A stretch of DNA of 64,000 bases from Fodinicurvata sp. EGI_FJ10296 (GTDB lineage: Bacteria; Pseudomonadota; Alphaproteobacteria; DSM-16000; Inquilinaceae): contig NZ_JBFCVL010000004.1 in the NCBI RefSeq assembly GCF_040712075.1, positions 186,001-250,000 on the forward strand. The letters run 5' to 3'. Shown in pieces: positions 24,086 through 34,742 of the stretch. A model generated the notes under the pieces. It was not told the DNA's origin. It did no database searches and saw only the letters and a list, made by a program, of their open reading frames with translations. The number at the start of each line of letters is the position of its first letter. Within the stretch, counting starts at the first letter, position 1. The translations under genes and the position numbers were made by a program.

Positions 24086-25066
24086 TCAGCGGCCAACCGG
24101 CGAGCCGATCCGCATGCGCGGGTCGACAGCGTAGTACAGCAGATCGACGAGAAGATTGATGGTCACGAAGACCAGGCCGATGAAAACCAGATAAGCCGAC
24201 ATCACCGGCACGTCCACGAACCGGACGGCATTGATGAACAGCAACCCGACCCCCGGCCACTGGAAGACGGTTTCGGTGATGATCGCGAACGCGATGATCG
24301 ATCCCAGTTGCAGCCCCGTGATCGTGATGACCGGCACGAGCGTGTTCTTCAGGGCATGGCCAAAATTGACGGCGCGGTTGGGCAGCCCCCGCGCCCTGGC
24401 GAAGCGGATATAGTCGGTGCGCAGCACTTCCAGCATCTCCGCCCGTACCAGCCGCATGATCAGCGTCAACTGAAACAGCCCGAGCGTTATGGCCGGCAGG
24501 ATGAGCGACCGCAATCCGCTGGTCGTCAGGAATCCGGTCGTCCAGGCACCCAGATCGACGGTGTCGCCGCGTCCGAACGGCGGCAGCCAGCCCAGTTCCA
24601 CGGCAAACAGATAGATCAGGAGAATGCCGATCAGGAATGTAGGCAACGAAACACCGATCAGCGACACGGTCATGATGACCCGGCTGGCCCAGCCGTCGCG
24701 TCTCAGGGCGGTATAGACGCCCATGGAAATACCCAGCGTGACGGCGAACACGGCCGAAACGAATGCCAGTTCCAGTGTTGCCGGCAGCCGTTCCAGAATC
24801 AGGTCCGAAACCGGCCGGTTCGAGCGATAGGAGATGCCGAACTCGCCCTGAACCGCATTGCCGACAAAGCGCAGAAACTGGATCGGTATCGGATCGTTCA
24901 ACCCGAGACGGTCGCGCAAGGCATCGCGATCGGCGGTCGTCGCCTCCTGACCCAGCATGTTGTTGATCGGGTCGCCAACGAATTGAAACAGCGTGAACGA
25001 AATCAACGCCACCGCCAGCATGACGAAAAGCGCTTGGATCAATCGACGGAGACTATACGCGATCAT
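24086..25066 (-). CDS. Peptide ABC importer permease (DppB/OppB type)
   Basis: A 326-residue permease starting with the family signature MIAYSLRRLIQALFVMLAVA. It has the QFLRFVGNAVQGEFGISYRS segment and the EAA loop RARGLPNRAVNFGHALKNTLVPV, as in DppB. Six hydrophobic segments are seen. It lies 37 bases upstream of the second permease and about 100 bases after the binding-protein gene, with a stem-loop between. Confidence 0.93.
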   Translation of the reverse strand: MIAYSLRRLIQALFVMLAVALISFTLFQFVGDPINNMLGQEATTADRDALRDRLGLNDPIPIQFLRFVGNAVQGEFGISYRSNRPVSDLILERLPATLELAFVSAVFAVTLGISMGVYTALRRDGWASRVIMTVSLIGVSLPTFLIGILLIYLFAVELGWLPPFGRGDTVDLGAWTTGFLTTSGLRSLILPAITLGLFQLTLIMRLVRAEMLEVLRTDYIRFARARGLPNRAVNFGHALKNTLVPVITITGLQLGSIIAFAIITETVFQWPGVGLLFINAVRFVDVPVMSAYLVFIGLVFVTINLLVDLLYYAVDPRMRIGSPVGR

Positions 25067-25094
25067 TCAGGAATACCGCCGGTCGGGCATGACA

Positions 25095-25146
25095 GTCGAA
25101 AAATTTACGGCGCCACCCCGGTCGTTCGATCCGAAGGTGGCGCCGT
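25095..25146 (-). terminator. Stem-loop with T-run after the binding-protein gene
   Basis: Arms of 11 bases, ACGGCGCCACC at 25107-25117 and GGTGGCGCCGT at 25136-25146, pair perfectly. On the minus strand the hairpin is followed by AAATTTTT. It lies between the binding-protein stop (25169) and the permease start (25066). Such partial terminators commonly raise binding-protein levels relative to the permeases. Confidence 0.75.
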
Positions 25147-25168
25147 TCATGAAGGTGAGGGATTGCCC

Positions 25169-26749
25169 TCAGTCGGTGAACTCCATGTACTTGAACATCG
25201 GCGTGTTCTCGCTCTGGACCGGGAACTCGATATCGTCACGCATCGCCCAGGCCAAAACCTGATTGTGAATCGGAAGATATGTGATGTCCTCGTTCACGAT
25301 CTCCCAGATTTCCGCAATCATCTCGTCGCGCTGCTCCAGATCCGTCTCCTGCGAGATTCCAACGGTCAACTCGTCGACCCGTTCGTTCGAGAAGCCGGTG
25401 AAGTTCCAGGACCCGCGGTCGCCGGTATTGGTGTGGTAGAGGAAGTTGAATACATAGTCGGAATCCAGCGGCGGCACGCCCCAGCCGAGCATGTAGAACT
25501 CCAGTTCTCCGTTCTGCAGATCGGCGAAATGGAGGCTGCGGGTCCGGCTGTCGAGCGTGACTGTGATTCCGATCTGGCCGAGCATCCCAGTGACCGCCTG
25601 ACAGATGGCCTCGTCGTTGACATACCGGTCGTTCGGGCAATGCAGCGTTATATCGAACCCGTCGGGATACCCGGCTTCGGCGAGCAATTCGCGGGCCCGC
25701 TCGGTATCCACCTCCGGCCGCTCGTGCATTTCCTCGGTCCATCCGTTGACGAATGGCGGCAGCATGGCGCCGGTCGGGTCGGAGAACCCGCGCATCACCA
25801 CCCGCTGGATCGTGTCGGCGTCGATGGCCAGCATCATGGCTTCGCGGACTTCGCGATGAGAGAACGGATTGCCCTCGGCGTCGGAATATTCGAGGTCGTC
25901 CTTGCCCTGATGCATGCCCAAGAAGATGGTCCGGTTTTCCGGCCCGGTTTCGACCTTGATTCCCTCGGCCTGACTGAGACGTTCGACGTCCTGAACCGGC
26001 GGCTCCATGAGGAAGTCAATCTCGCCCGACAGGATCGCCGCCACCTGGGTCGCTTGCGACTGGATTGGCGTGAAGATGATCTCCGACACTTCCATCGGAT
26101 AGATATCCGCACCCCAATAGTCGTCGTTGCGCTCCATGACGGTGCGAACATCAGGCTCGCGGCTCACCAATCGGAAGGCGCCGGTGCCGTTGGCGTTCCG
26201 GACCGCATGGGTCTCCTCGCCGCCGGCGTAATCCTGCGGCGTCTCGACGTCGTTGGATTCGGCCCATTCGCGGCTCATGATGAACATGTTGGTCAGATTG
26301 TTCGGCAGCAGCGGATTGGGGCCGTCGGTCTCGACATGGACCGTGTAGTCATCGACCGCCCGGACATCGACGACCGACGACAACAGTCCCTTCATGTCGG
26401 AATTGTCATGGCGTGCCCGATTGAGCGAGAATGCGACATCGTCGGCCGTAAGCGACTGACCTTCGTGGAAGGTAACGCCTTCGCGGATCTTGAATTCCCA
26501 GATGTTCGGATCGTCGGTCACGCCCCATTCGGTGGCCAGGCCCGGCGTCAGTTCCAGATCGAGGTTGCGATAAACCAGCGGATCGTAGAGCTGGTGCGAC
26601 ACGTTATGGGTCGGCCCCTCGTTCTGGGCATGCGGATCCAGTGTCAGGCTGTCGCCCGAGCGCGCCCACCGGACCGTTTCGGCACTGGCCGCACTGGCCA
26701 GAATAGAAGCCATGGCCGTCATCGCAATAACGGATATGTTCTTTTTCAT
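25169..26749 (-). CDS. Oligopeptide-type ABC importer substrate-binding protein
   Basis: A 526-residue periplasmic protein starting at MKKNISVIAM, with a Sec signal peptide ending in ASAASAETV. The mature protein has SBP family 5 features: LTLDPHAQNEGPTHNVSHQLY, a WEFKIREGVTFHEGQSLTADDV-type segment and a C-terminal QVLAWAMRDDIEF stretch. GGGGA lies 11 bases before the ATG; an in-frame ATG seven codons upstream has no such site. It is the first gene of the importer operon and determines specificity. Peptides are the default reading, but members of this family also bind nickel, opines and sugars. Confidence 0.92.
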   Translation of the reverse strand: MKKNISVIAMTAMASILASAASAETVRWARSGDSLTLDPHAQNEGPTHNVSHQLYDPLVYRNLDLELTPGLATEWGVTDDPNIWEFKIREGVTFHEGQSLTADDVAFSLNRARHDNSDMKGLLSSVVDVRAVDDYTVHVETDGPNPLLPNNLTNMFIMSREWAESNDVETPQDYAGGEETHAVRNANGTGAFRLVSREPDVRTVMERNDDYWGADIYPMEVSEIIFTPIQSQATQVAAILSGEIDFLMEPPVQDVERLSQAEGIKVETGPENRTIFLGMHQGKDDLEYSDAEGNPFSHREVREAMMLAIDADTIQRVVMRGFSDPTGAMLPPFVNGWTEEMHERPEVDTERARELLAEAGYPDGFDITLHCPNDRYVNDEAICQAVTGMLGQIGITVTLDSRTRSLHFADLQNGELEFYMLGWGVPPLDSDYVFNFLYHTNTGDRGSWNFTGFSNERVDELTVGISQETDLEQRDEMIAEIWEIVNEDITYLPIHNQVLAWAMRDDIEFPVQSENTPMFKYMEFTD

Positions 26750-26897
26750 GATGAAGTCCCCTGCATTCATTCATTCGCCACGGCGCGCAATGGCGGCACG
26801 TGTATTGGCATCATGCTGCCATCGGTTGTCTTCGATAGCAACGTATCCGTTGGTCGGATTAGCCATAAGGATATGATAATAGGGGTAGACCCGGCCC

Positions 26898-26933
26898 GAG
26901 CGGTCGGCCGCCGCAACTGACGGCCGACCGCTC
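26898..26933 (-). terminator. Strong hairpin downstream of the 889-residue gene
   Basis: A 13-base perfect inverted repeat, GAGCGGTCGGCCG and its complement, encloses a ten-base loop. It lies 34 bases beyond the stop of the large secreted-protein gene, before the importer operon. No T-run follows on the minus strand, so it may be a Rho-dependent or RNA-protecting element. Confidence 0.6.
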
Positions 26934-26966
26934 ACGGGATTTATTCGTACCAGCAGAACGTGTCCG

Positions 26967-29636
26967 TCAATTCGGCACGAAACGAGCCTCGATGCCGAGA
27001 CTTTCGCCGACCGGCATGCTGGTTTCCAGCGACGCGCCGATTTCATCCATCGTCATGGGCTGATCGGGACGAAATGCCACCCTCAGCGTGCCGCCAGTCT
27101 CGCGTTGAGCGAACATTTCGCGTGCAGCATAGAAAATCGAACCGCGCGGATCGGACTCGGCAATCGGGAACGGCGCCTCGGCAAACCCCTGATCGAGAAA
27201 CGCCAGCATGTCGTCACCGGTCATACCGATCAGGTGACCCTGCGATTCAACGAGGGCGGCAATGAAGCCGTTATCTTCGACGGTCAATTCAAGCTCCGCG
27301 AGCGCCGCCCGATCCAGGTCGGCGAAGCTCCGCGATTCACCGTCCAGAACCGCGTCGAGGGCGATACCGAGCGCGTCGGCGATGTCGAACGAAAGGCCGA
27401 CATCGGTCGAACCGTCCATCGGCATAACCCGAAAGGCAAAGCCGGCCAGCGCCGATTCGAGATCGGCCATTTCGCCCAGCGGCATGCCCGATTCCGATGC
27501 GGCGCTTCTGGCCATGGGCATGTAATCCAGGCCGCTGACTTCGAAGTCGAAATAGCCAGGCTCCCCCTGCTCCCGCAGGCCGGCGACATCCAGTGCATTA
27601 ATCCGGAAGCTCTCGATCGTGACCGGTTCGCTGAACTCGTCATCGACCATGGAGATGCCGTCGACATGGAGGGATTCGTCGCTGGGGGCATCGATCTGCT
27701 CCACCGTCACCACGGTCCCCTCGGCCTCGAGTTCGGCGAGCATGGCGATCCAGACGTCACGGGCGGTTTCGACATTGGCGAAGATCTCGTCCGGATCCAT
27801 ATGGCGGAAGTCCGAATAATCTTCCACCGGCGCCCCGGCCTCGCGCGAGACGGTCAGCGTGGCGGGACGATCATTGCCGCTGCCCCACGAGCCGACCCAG
27901 ACGTCATAGTCACCGGCCATACCGGCGTCGAAGGCGATTTCCGGATCGAGACCATAGCTGTCGTCGTTGCAGTGGACATCGCCTGCGGGGTCAACGACCA
28001 GCAGGGTCGTGTCGGCATCGGAGCTCACCCTCATGGCGACCGGCTCGCCGTCCCCTGATACCTGCACGACGAAATCCGGCCGGTTGGGGTCGATCTGTCC
28101 ATAGCAACCCGAACCATGGGAAGACGCCGGTGTCGAACCGGCAAGGTTCAAGTCCTGCGACACCGGCGGCGCACCGGCAGCCGGCAGTTCGATGAAGCCG
28201 AATGCCGGCTCCGCGCCAACGCCGAGGCCGTCATTCGATCCGCTGTCGTCACTTCCGGAAGTATCGTCAGCCCCCCAGATCGGCTCGCCGAGATTGGCAT
28301 AGAACGTCGCATCGGTCGTGACGCCGCTGCCAAAGGTGCCGCCGAGGACATAGTACCGTCCGGCCGGAGCCGGCGAGACTGTCACCGCAGGATCGAATCC
28401 CGATGTATCGTCATCGCACAGCCATTCGCCGTCTGGCGTCAGCACCATCATCACGCCGTCGGAAACCGCCTCCATGTTGAGGCTGAGCATATCCGCCGGC
28501 TCCTGCAGATCGACGGCGACATGGGCGCCCGCCTGATCGACATTGCCATAGCAGCTGGAGGAATACTGTGAAGCGTCGCGATTGCCGGTGATGCTGCCGG
28601 ACGCAAGCGTCTGCCTGCCCGTCGCCGACGGACCGATGGCGAACGAGCCGAATACCGGCGGTTCGAAGTCGGCTGTATCGGTTCCGGCTGTGTCGGTTCC
28701 GGGGGAAGTCTCGACACCATCGCCCGAACCCCAGATCGGCTGGCCGAAACTGGCATAGAACGTCGCATCCGTCGTGACGCCGCTGCCAAAGGTACCGCCG
28801 AGCACGTAATAGCGGCCGGCCGGCGCCGGCGACAGCGTCACGGCAGGGTCGAAGCCGGAAGCATCGTCATTGCAGAGCCACTCGCCGTCCGGCGTCAGCA
28901 CCATCATCACTGCGTCGCTGTCGGCCTGGATGTTCAAGCTGAGGGTGTCGGCCTGTTCCGGCAGATCGACGGCGACATGGGCACCGCCCGGATCGACATT
29001 GCCGGAGCAGTTCTGCGAGAGTTCCCACGCATCCCGGGTACCATTGATGGTGCCCGACGCCAAAGTCTGTCGCCCGGAGGCTGCAGGATCGAGCTGGACC
29101 GTGCCCAGCATCGGCGGCTCGAAGTCCTCGGCGTTCGGCGGCTCGGGCGGCCGGATCTCGTATGCCTGAAGTTCGTATTCCGAGATGAGAATCCGTGTCG
29201 AAACGGATTCGCCGGGCTCGCCGGAAAGCGGCCATATCTCGTATTCGCCGTCGAGGGTGCGGCCCATCGCGACCTGTGCTACGCCGTCCTCGTCGACGCC
29301 GGCGCATCGGCTGATGCCGTCCGGACCGCGCACGAGCAGGCCCGGACTTTCCGTGGAGTCCATGTAGAACCGAAGCGGCGTGTAAGCATCGCTGAAAGTC
29401 AGGCTGAAACCGCCCTCGCTCAGGTTCGCATAGCCCGGGCAACCGCGGACCTCGTCGCCCGCAGGATCAGCGCCCCGCGCCGTCAGGTCCAGCACCTGCG
29501 GCGACGGCGTGAACCCGCCGCTCAGGTTGTAGCCGGTCATGCCTACCTGAGCAAAAGCCGGCCCGGCGGCAGCGGCGAACGCGCCGACCGCGACCCCGGC
29601 CGCGAGGCGGAAGGCGAGCGCAGATCTGGATTTCAT
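26967..29636 (-). CDS. Large secreted protein with four related pre-peptidase-type domains
   Basis: An 889-residue exported protein from the ATG at 29636, with AGGGGCACTCC upstream and a signal peptide ending GPAFAQV. The N-terminal 560 residues hold four related beta-sandwich modules. Two are near-identical and include SGRQTLASG, GAHVAVDL, VMMVLTPDGEWLC, AGRYYVLGGTFGSGVTT and DATFYA; the outer two are diverged. Each has the C-x-G-x-V-D and LC-x-D-D pattern of PPC-like domains. The last 330 residues form a different domain of unknown function with DMLAFLDQGFAEAPFP. There is no membrane anchor or protease motif that I recognise. It lies just upstream of the importer operon in the same direction, but a link to it is unproven. 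Confidence 0.82.
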   Translation of the reverse strand: MKSRSALAFRLAAGVAVGAFAAAAGPAFAQVGMTGYNLSGGFTPSPQVLDLTARGADPAGDEVRGCPGYANLSEGGFSLTFSDAYTPLRFYMDSTESPGLLVRGPDGISRCAGVDEDGVAQVAMGRTLDGEYEIWPLSGEPGESVSTRILISEYELQAYEIRPPEPPNAEDFEPPMLGTVQLDPAASGRQTLASGTINGTRDAWELSQNCSGNVDPGGAHVAVDLPEQADTLSLNIQADSDAVMMVLTPDGEWLCNDDASGFDPAVTLSPAPAGRYYVLGGTFGSGVTTDATFYASFGQPIWGSGDGVETSPGTDTAGTDTADFEPPVFGSFAIGPSATGRQTLASGSITGNRDASQYSSSCYGNVDQAGAHVAVDLQEPADMLSLNMEAVSDGVMMVLTPDGEWLCDDDTSGFDPAVTVSPAPAGRYYVLGGTFGSGVTTDATFYANLGEPIWGADDTSGSDDSGSNDGLGVGAEPAFGFIELPAAGAPPVSQDLNLAGSTPASSHGSGCYGQIDPNRPDFVVQVSGDGEPVAMRVSSDADTTLLVVDPAGDVHCNDDSYGLDPEIAFDAGMAGDYDVWVGSWGSGNDRPATLTVSREAGAPVEDYSDFRHMDPDEIFANVETARDVWIAMLAELEAEGTVVTVEQIDAPSDESLHVDGISMVDDEFSEPVTIESFRINALDVAGLREQGEPGYFDFEVSGLDYMPMARSAASESGMPLGEMADLESALAGFAFRVMPMDGSTDVGLSFDIADALGIALDAVLDGESRSFADLDRAALAELELTVEDNGFIAALVESQGHLIGMTGDDMLAFLDQGFAEAPFPIAESDPRGSIFYAAREMFAQRETGGTLRVAFRPDQPMTMDEIGASLETSMPVGESLGIEARFVPN
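28274..29095 (-). repeat. Two near-identical domain copies within the secreted-protein gene
   Basis: Copies at about 28274-28640 and 28729-29095 are offset by about 455 bases. They share long identical blocks, such as the ATAGAACGTCGCATC and GACGCCGCTGCCAAAGGT stretches. Boundaries are approximate. Such direct repeats can recombine to change domain number. Confidence 0.75.
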
Positions 29637-29786
29637 GGAGTGCCCCTGTTGTCGTTGCTTGTCCGTAGCTGGCGGCGCGTTCAAATAGCGCCTTCGGCCG
29701 TTTCGGATCATACAACACATTCCGGGGCTTTCGACACCACGATTTCGCCGCCGAAAATCGTCCTCGGCGGACGAGTGTCAATTCTT

Positions 29787-30119
29787 CTAATGCCCGACCG
29801 AGTTCGAGAAGAGATTGACGACCAGAACGCCGGCAATGATCAGCCCGAGGCCGGCCACAGCCGGCCAATCCAGCGATTGGCGGAACCAGAAGACACCAAT
29901 CGAGGAAATCAGGACGATCCCCAGCCCGCTCCATATCGCATAGGCGACACCAACCGGGATCGTGCGCAACGTGAACGACAGAAAATAGAAGGCGAGCCCA
30001 TAGGCCGTGATCACGACGAGCGACGGAATCGGGCGGGTGAATTGCCGGGACGCCTGCAGCGCGCTGGTCCCGATGACCTCGAAGACGATCGCGATGCCCA
30101 GATAGATATAATTGACCAT
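29787..30119 (-). CDS. Small multidrug resistance (SMR) efflux protein
   Basis: A 110-residue membrane protein with four hydrophobic helices, the standard EmrE length. It begins [20 protein letters not shown], with the essential Glu14 in place, and has the [12 protein letters not shown] motif of the family. EmrE-like proteins exchange protons for cationic drugs or guanidinium. GGAG precedes the ATG. It is transcribed away from copA, and the intervening 210 bases include the copA promoter. The substrate cannot be decided; the AIWSGLG motif fits the EmrE more than the Gdx (SugE) subtype. Confidence 0.92.
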   Translation of the reverse strand: MVNYIYLGIAIVFEVIGTSALQASRQFTRPIPSLVVITAYGLAFYFLSFTLRTIPVGVAYAIWSGLGIVLISSIGVFWFRQSLDWPAVAGLGLIIAGVLVVNLFSNSVGH

Positions 30120-30267
30120 GGTCTCCATCCCTGCCGACTCGCCCGACACGATGGTATCGGGACGACGACCGCTGGCCGTACCCGATATCAGTCCCGGCCC
30201 ATCCGGTCCATCGCGCTGCGGCCGCAATCCCGCTCACATCCGCCCCTTGAAAAAATCATATCTTCCC

Positions 30268-30298
30268 TTGACCTTCCCATCATTGGAAGCCCCATGTA
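30268..30298 (+). promoter_or_regulatory. CueR-type copper-responsive promoter of copA
   Basis: TTGACC at 30268-30273 and CATGTA at 30293-30298 are separated by 19 bases, the long spacer typical of MerR-family promoters. The spacer holds a dyad, CTTCCCATCATTGGAAG, matching the known ACCTTCC-N-GGAAG pattern of CueR sites. It lies 33 bases before the copA ATG. Confidence 0.82.
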
Positions 30299-30330
30299 GG
30301 AAGCCTCACAGGGGAACGAGGTATCAAGCC

Positions 30331-32655
<2,325 letters not shown>

Positions 32656-32744
32656 CAACCCCTGATCGCTCCCGACGTCGATCGGGAGCCCGGATCCGGA
32701 TAAACCCGGTTCGCTCTTTCCGATCGCGAGAGCCACTGCGCGAG

Positions 32745-32792
32745 GTCCCCGCTCAAGGCGGGGACGATCAGAATTGAGGCGGGGACGATCAG
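32745..32792 (+). repeat. Hairpin and 16-base direct repeat upstream of cueR
   Basis: AGGCGGGGACGATCAG occurs exactly at 32756-32771 and 32777-32792, a period of 21. An 8-base stem, GTCCCCGC at 32745-32752 and GCGGGGAC at 32758-32765, overlaps the first copy. The second copy runs into the AGGAGG ribosome site of the cueR gene. Confidence 0.75.
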
Positions 32793-32804
32793 GAGGACTG
32801 AGGC

Positions 32805-33233
32805 GTGGGAAATCAGGCAATGAATATTGGTGAGGCAGCGCGCGCTTCCGGCGTGTCGGCGAAGATGATCCGGTACTACGAAAGCATCGGGTTGATCCCG
32901 CCGGCGGCGCGCGGCAGCAATGGTTATCGACATTACACACCCAGCGATGCGCATACGCTGGCCTTCATCAACAGGGCGCGCCGCCTGGGATTCTCCATCG
33001 AGAAGATCGGCCGGCTCGTTCATCTATGGCAGAATCAGGAGAGATCGAGCGCAGAGGTCAAACGGATCGCCCTTGATCACGTCGACGAGTTGAGCCGGCG
33101 GATTGACGATCTGGAGGCCATGCGCCGCACGCTGGTGCATCTGGCCGACTGCTGTCAGGGCGACAACCGCCCCGACTGCCCGATCCTGGAAGATCTTGCC
33201 GCTAAACGGCGGGATGAGGCCGGCGGCGGCTGA
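32805..33233 (+). CDS. cueR: MerR-family copper-responsive regulator
   Basis: A 142-residue regulator from GTG 32805, which has AGGAGG eight bases upstream; ATG 32820 is an alternative. The N-terminal winged helix reads MNIGEAARASGVSAKMIRYYE, followed by IGLIPPAARGSNGYRHY and a long dimer helix. The metal-binding loop has CCQGDNRPDCPIL, matching the CueR Cys pair with seven residues between (C-x7-C). It would activate copA through the long-spacer promoter at 30268. The gene overlaps the convergent methyltransferase gene by 32 bases. Confidence 0.93.
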   Translation: MGNQAMNIGEAARASGVSAKMIRYYESIGLIPPAARGSNGYRHYTPSDAHTLAFINRARRLGFSIEKIGRLVHLWQNQERSSAEVKRIALDHVDELSRRIDDLEAMRRTLVHLADCCQGDNRPDCPILEDLAAKRRDEAGGG

Positions 33234-33798
33234 TGCGATAAACCGCGGCCGGCGGAATGTTGCGGAATGCCCGCCCCACGAATGTCGCCTTCAGGCCGAG
33301 ACGATCGAGGATGCGGCGCGGCACCGGACACCGCGGCCCATAGGTGAACTGGTAGAACGAGCCGCCGGGGCGCAGATAAAGGAACGCCCCCGACAGGATC
33401 GCCATGATCTTGCGCGGCGACATCGACAGCAACGGCAATCCGCTGATGACAGAGCCCACGGGCGCACCGACAAATGCCCGCTCCTGCGCGAGCCTGCCGG
33501 CATCCGCCCTCAGCACCCTCGCCTGTGGAAACCGCGACTCCAGAACCCGCGCGAAGTCTTCGCCGAACTCGACCAGGGTCAGATCGGACTCGTGTATGCC
33601 TCGGGCGAGAATCGCCCTGGTGAAAACGCCGGTCCCCGGCCCCAGTTCCAGCACCGGCGCCTGTGCGGGTCCAATCTCGCGGGTGATCAACCGCGCCAGT
33701 GCGTTGCTTGACGGCGCCACGGCCGAAACAGCACCTGGATTGGCCATCCACGAGCGCAGGAACTTCATGTAATCGACATATGTCTCGACAGCGGTCAT
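33202..33798 (-). CDS. PmtA-like phospholipid methyltransferase family protein
   Basis: A 198-residue class I methyltransferase. It begins with FLRSWMANPGAVSAVAPSSNALARLI, a pattern seen in PmtA-type phosphatidylethanolamine N-methyltransferases of alphaproteobacteria. The SAM-binding motif is LELGPGTGVFT and the later segment SGLPLLSMSPRKIMAIL fits motif IV, followed by GSFYQFTYGPRCP. PmtA converts phosphatidylethanolamine to phosphatidylcholine. Other members of the group are uncharacterised, so the substrate is not certain. The gene converges on cueR with a 32-base overlap. Confidence 0.75.
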   Translation of the reverse strand: MTAVETYVDYMKFLRSWMANPGAVSAVAPSSNALARLITREIGPAQAPVLELGPGTGVFTRAILARGIHESDLTLVEFGEDFARVLESRFPQARVLRADAGRLAQERAFVGAPVGSVISGLPLLSMSPRKIMAILSGAFLYLRPGGSFYQFTYGPRCPVPRRILDRLGLKATFVGRAFRNIPPAAVYRISRRRPHPAV

Positions 33799-33965
33799 GT
33801 CGGTTGTCCTGCCAATCCGCGAAAGGGCGGGCGGCCTTCAGCGCATCGTTGCGTCCAGCACAAAACGAACCGGCTACCGTCCTAGCCAGTTCCTCGTCCT
33901 TGCGTAGCCCCGTTCCCTGGAATCCCAAGCCGGGTGTTCCAGAAGCATCCAAGGCGCATATCCGA

Positions 33966-34052
33966 TGGTGCGGGCGGTCGGAGTCGAACCGACACTCTGT
34001 CACCAGAACTAGATTTTGAGTCTAGCGCGTCTACCAATTCCGCCACGCCCGC
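33966..34052 (-). tRNA. tRNA-Leu(CAA)
   Basis: On the minus strand the sequence folds as a class II tRNA: acceptor stem GCGGGCG with CGCCCGC, D-arm, anticodon loop CTCAAAA, giving anticodon CAA, a variable arm and the T-arm GGTTCGACTCC. The CCA end is encoded. The total length of 87 bases including CCA fits leucine tRNA. Confidence 0.97.
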
Positions 34053-34376
34053 AGCCGGCCGGCGCCTCGCGCCGCGACGCGCTTCTTATAGCCAACCGGA
34101 ACCAGCGACGCAAGAACCCGCCGCAGCCATACCGACAAGAATCGGCGCTCATGTTGACGCCACGACCCGCATACCTTACATTCATGATCACCATGACGTA
34201 TTTGCGGCTCGTAATCGGCATCGTTCGAATTATCGGCCCGGCGGCCTGACGAAGGCGCCGAGAGAAAATCTCTACGTCATTTTCCCGACAATTCAACTTT
34301 GGGGGCGGCACCGGTTGGCCGCGCATTTCGGCGCAGCGGCCATCACCACACCCCATCGAGCGATACGAGACCGACC
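34053..34376 (-). promoter_or_regulatory. Intergenic region with tRNA-Leu promoter
   Basis: No gene is supported in this stretch. On the minus strand a sigma-70 type promoter is clear: TTGCGT at 34113-34108, a 17-base spacer and TATAAG at 34090-34085, which would start transcription near 34078, about 25 bases before the tRNA. The right part, toward 34376, contains GAGAGAAAATCTC-like AT-rich sequence and probably the promoter of the ACT-like gene, but no convincing pair was seen. Confidence 0.75.
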
Positions 34377-34742
34377 ATGACGCTGCAATTCAATTCCCTG
34401 TCTTCGCCGTCCCGTGGACACCACGGCACCGCCGCGCATGTCATGCCTGCCGATCCCGCTAGCGGCCGTCAGGCCCAGTCGGCAGCCTGCCCCACCGAAT
34501 ACCGGTTCGACCTGATCGCCGCCGAGGACGCTGGCCTGCTGCCGCGCGCGCTGGAGATCGTCGCCCGGCTGGACATCGCTCCCAAACGTTGTACGGCCGT
34601 CAGCGATGACACCGGCCGGATGACGGTTAGCCTGATCTATCGCGGCCTGACGGCGGACCAGTCGCACACTGCCGCCGATCGCATGCGCAACATTTTCGGC
34701 GTTGAGGCTGTGACGCTGTCGACATCATCGGCCGACGCATGA
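34377..34742 (+). CDS. Small ACT-domain-like protein
   Basis: A 121-residue protein from ATG 34377. After a disordered 40-residue lead, the segment YRFDLIAAEDAGLLPRALEIV and RLDIAPKRCTAVSDDTGRMTVSLIYRG has the beta-alpha-beta pattern of an ACT domain, ending in a helix before VEAVTLSTSS. Similar small proteins include the regulatory subunits of acetolactate synthase, but no partner enzyme is encoded here. The stop overlaps the start of the NUDIX gene by four bases. The function is unknown; the family reading is tentative. Confidence 0.65.
   Translation: MTLQFNSLSSPSRGHHGTAAHVMPADPASGRQAQSAACPTEYRFDLIAAEDAGLLPRALEIVARLDIAPKRCTAVSDDTGRMTVSLIYRGLTADQSHTAADRMRNIFGVEAVTLSTSSADA

Noticed and set aside
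23999-26920. A 973-codon open frame on the plus strand opposite the importer genes
   Set aside because: It overlaps the well-supported permease and binding-protein genes in antisense and its translation is a low-information His/Arg/Gln-rich string.
28274-29095. A CRISPR array or mobile element as cause of the internal repeats
   Set aside because: The repeats are about 370 bases, in frame, and encode protein domains; there is no spacer pattern or terminal inverted repeat.
25169-29636. Treating the large secreted protein as a protease cargo of the peptide importer
   Set aside because: No catalytic protease motif was found, and a strong hairpin separates it from the importer genes.
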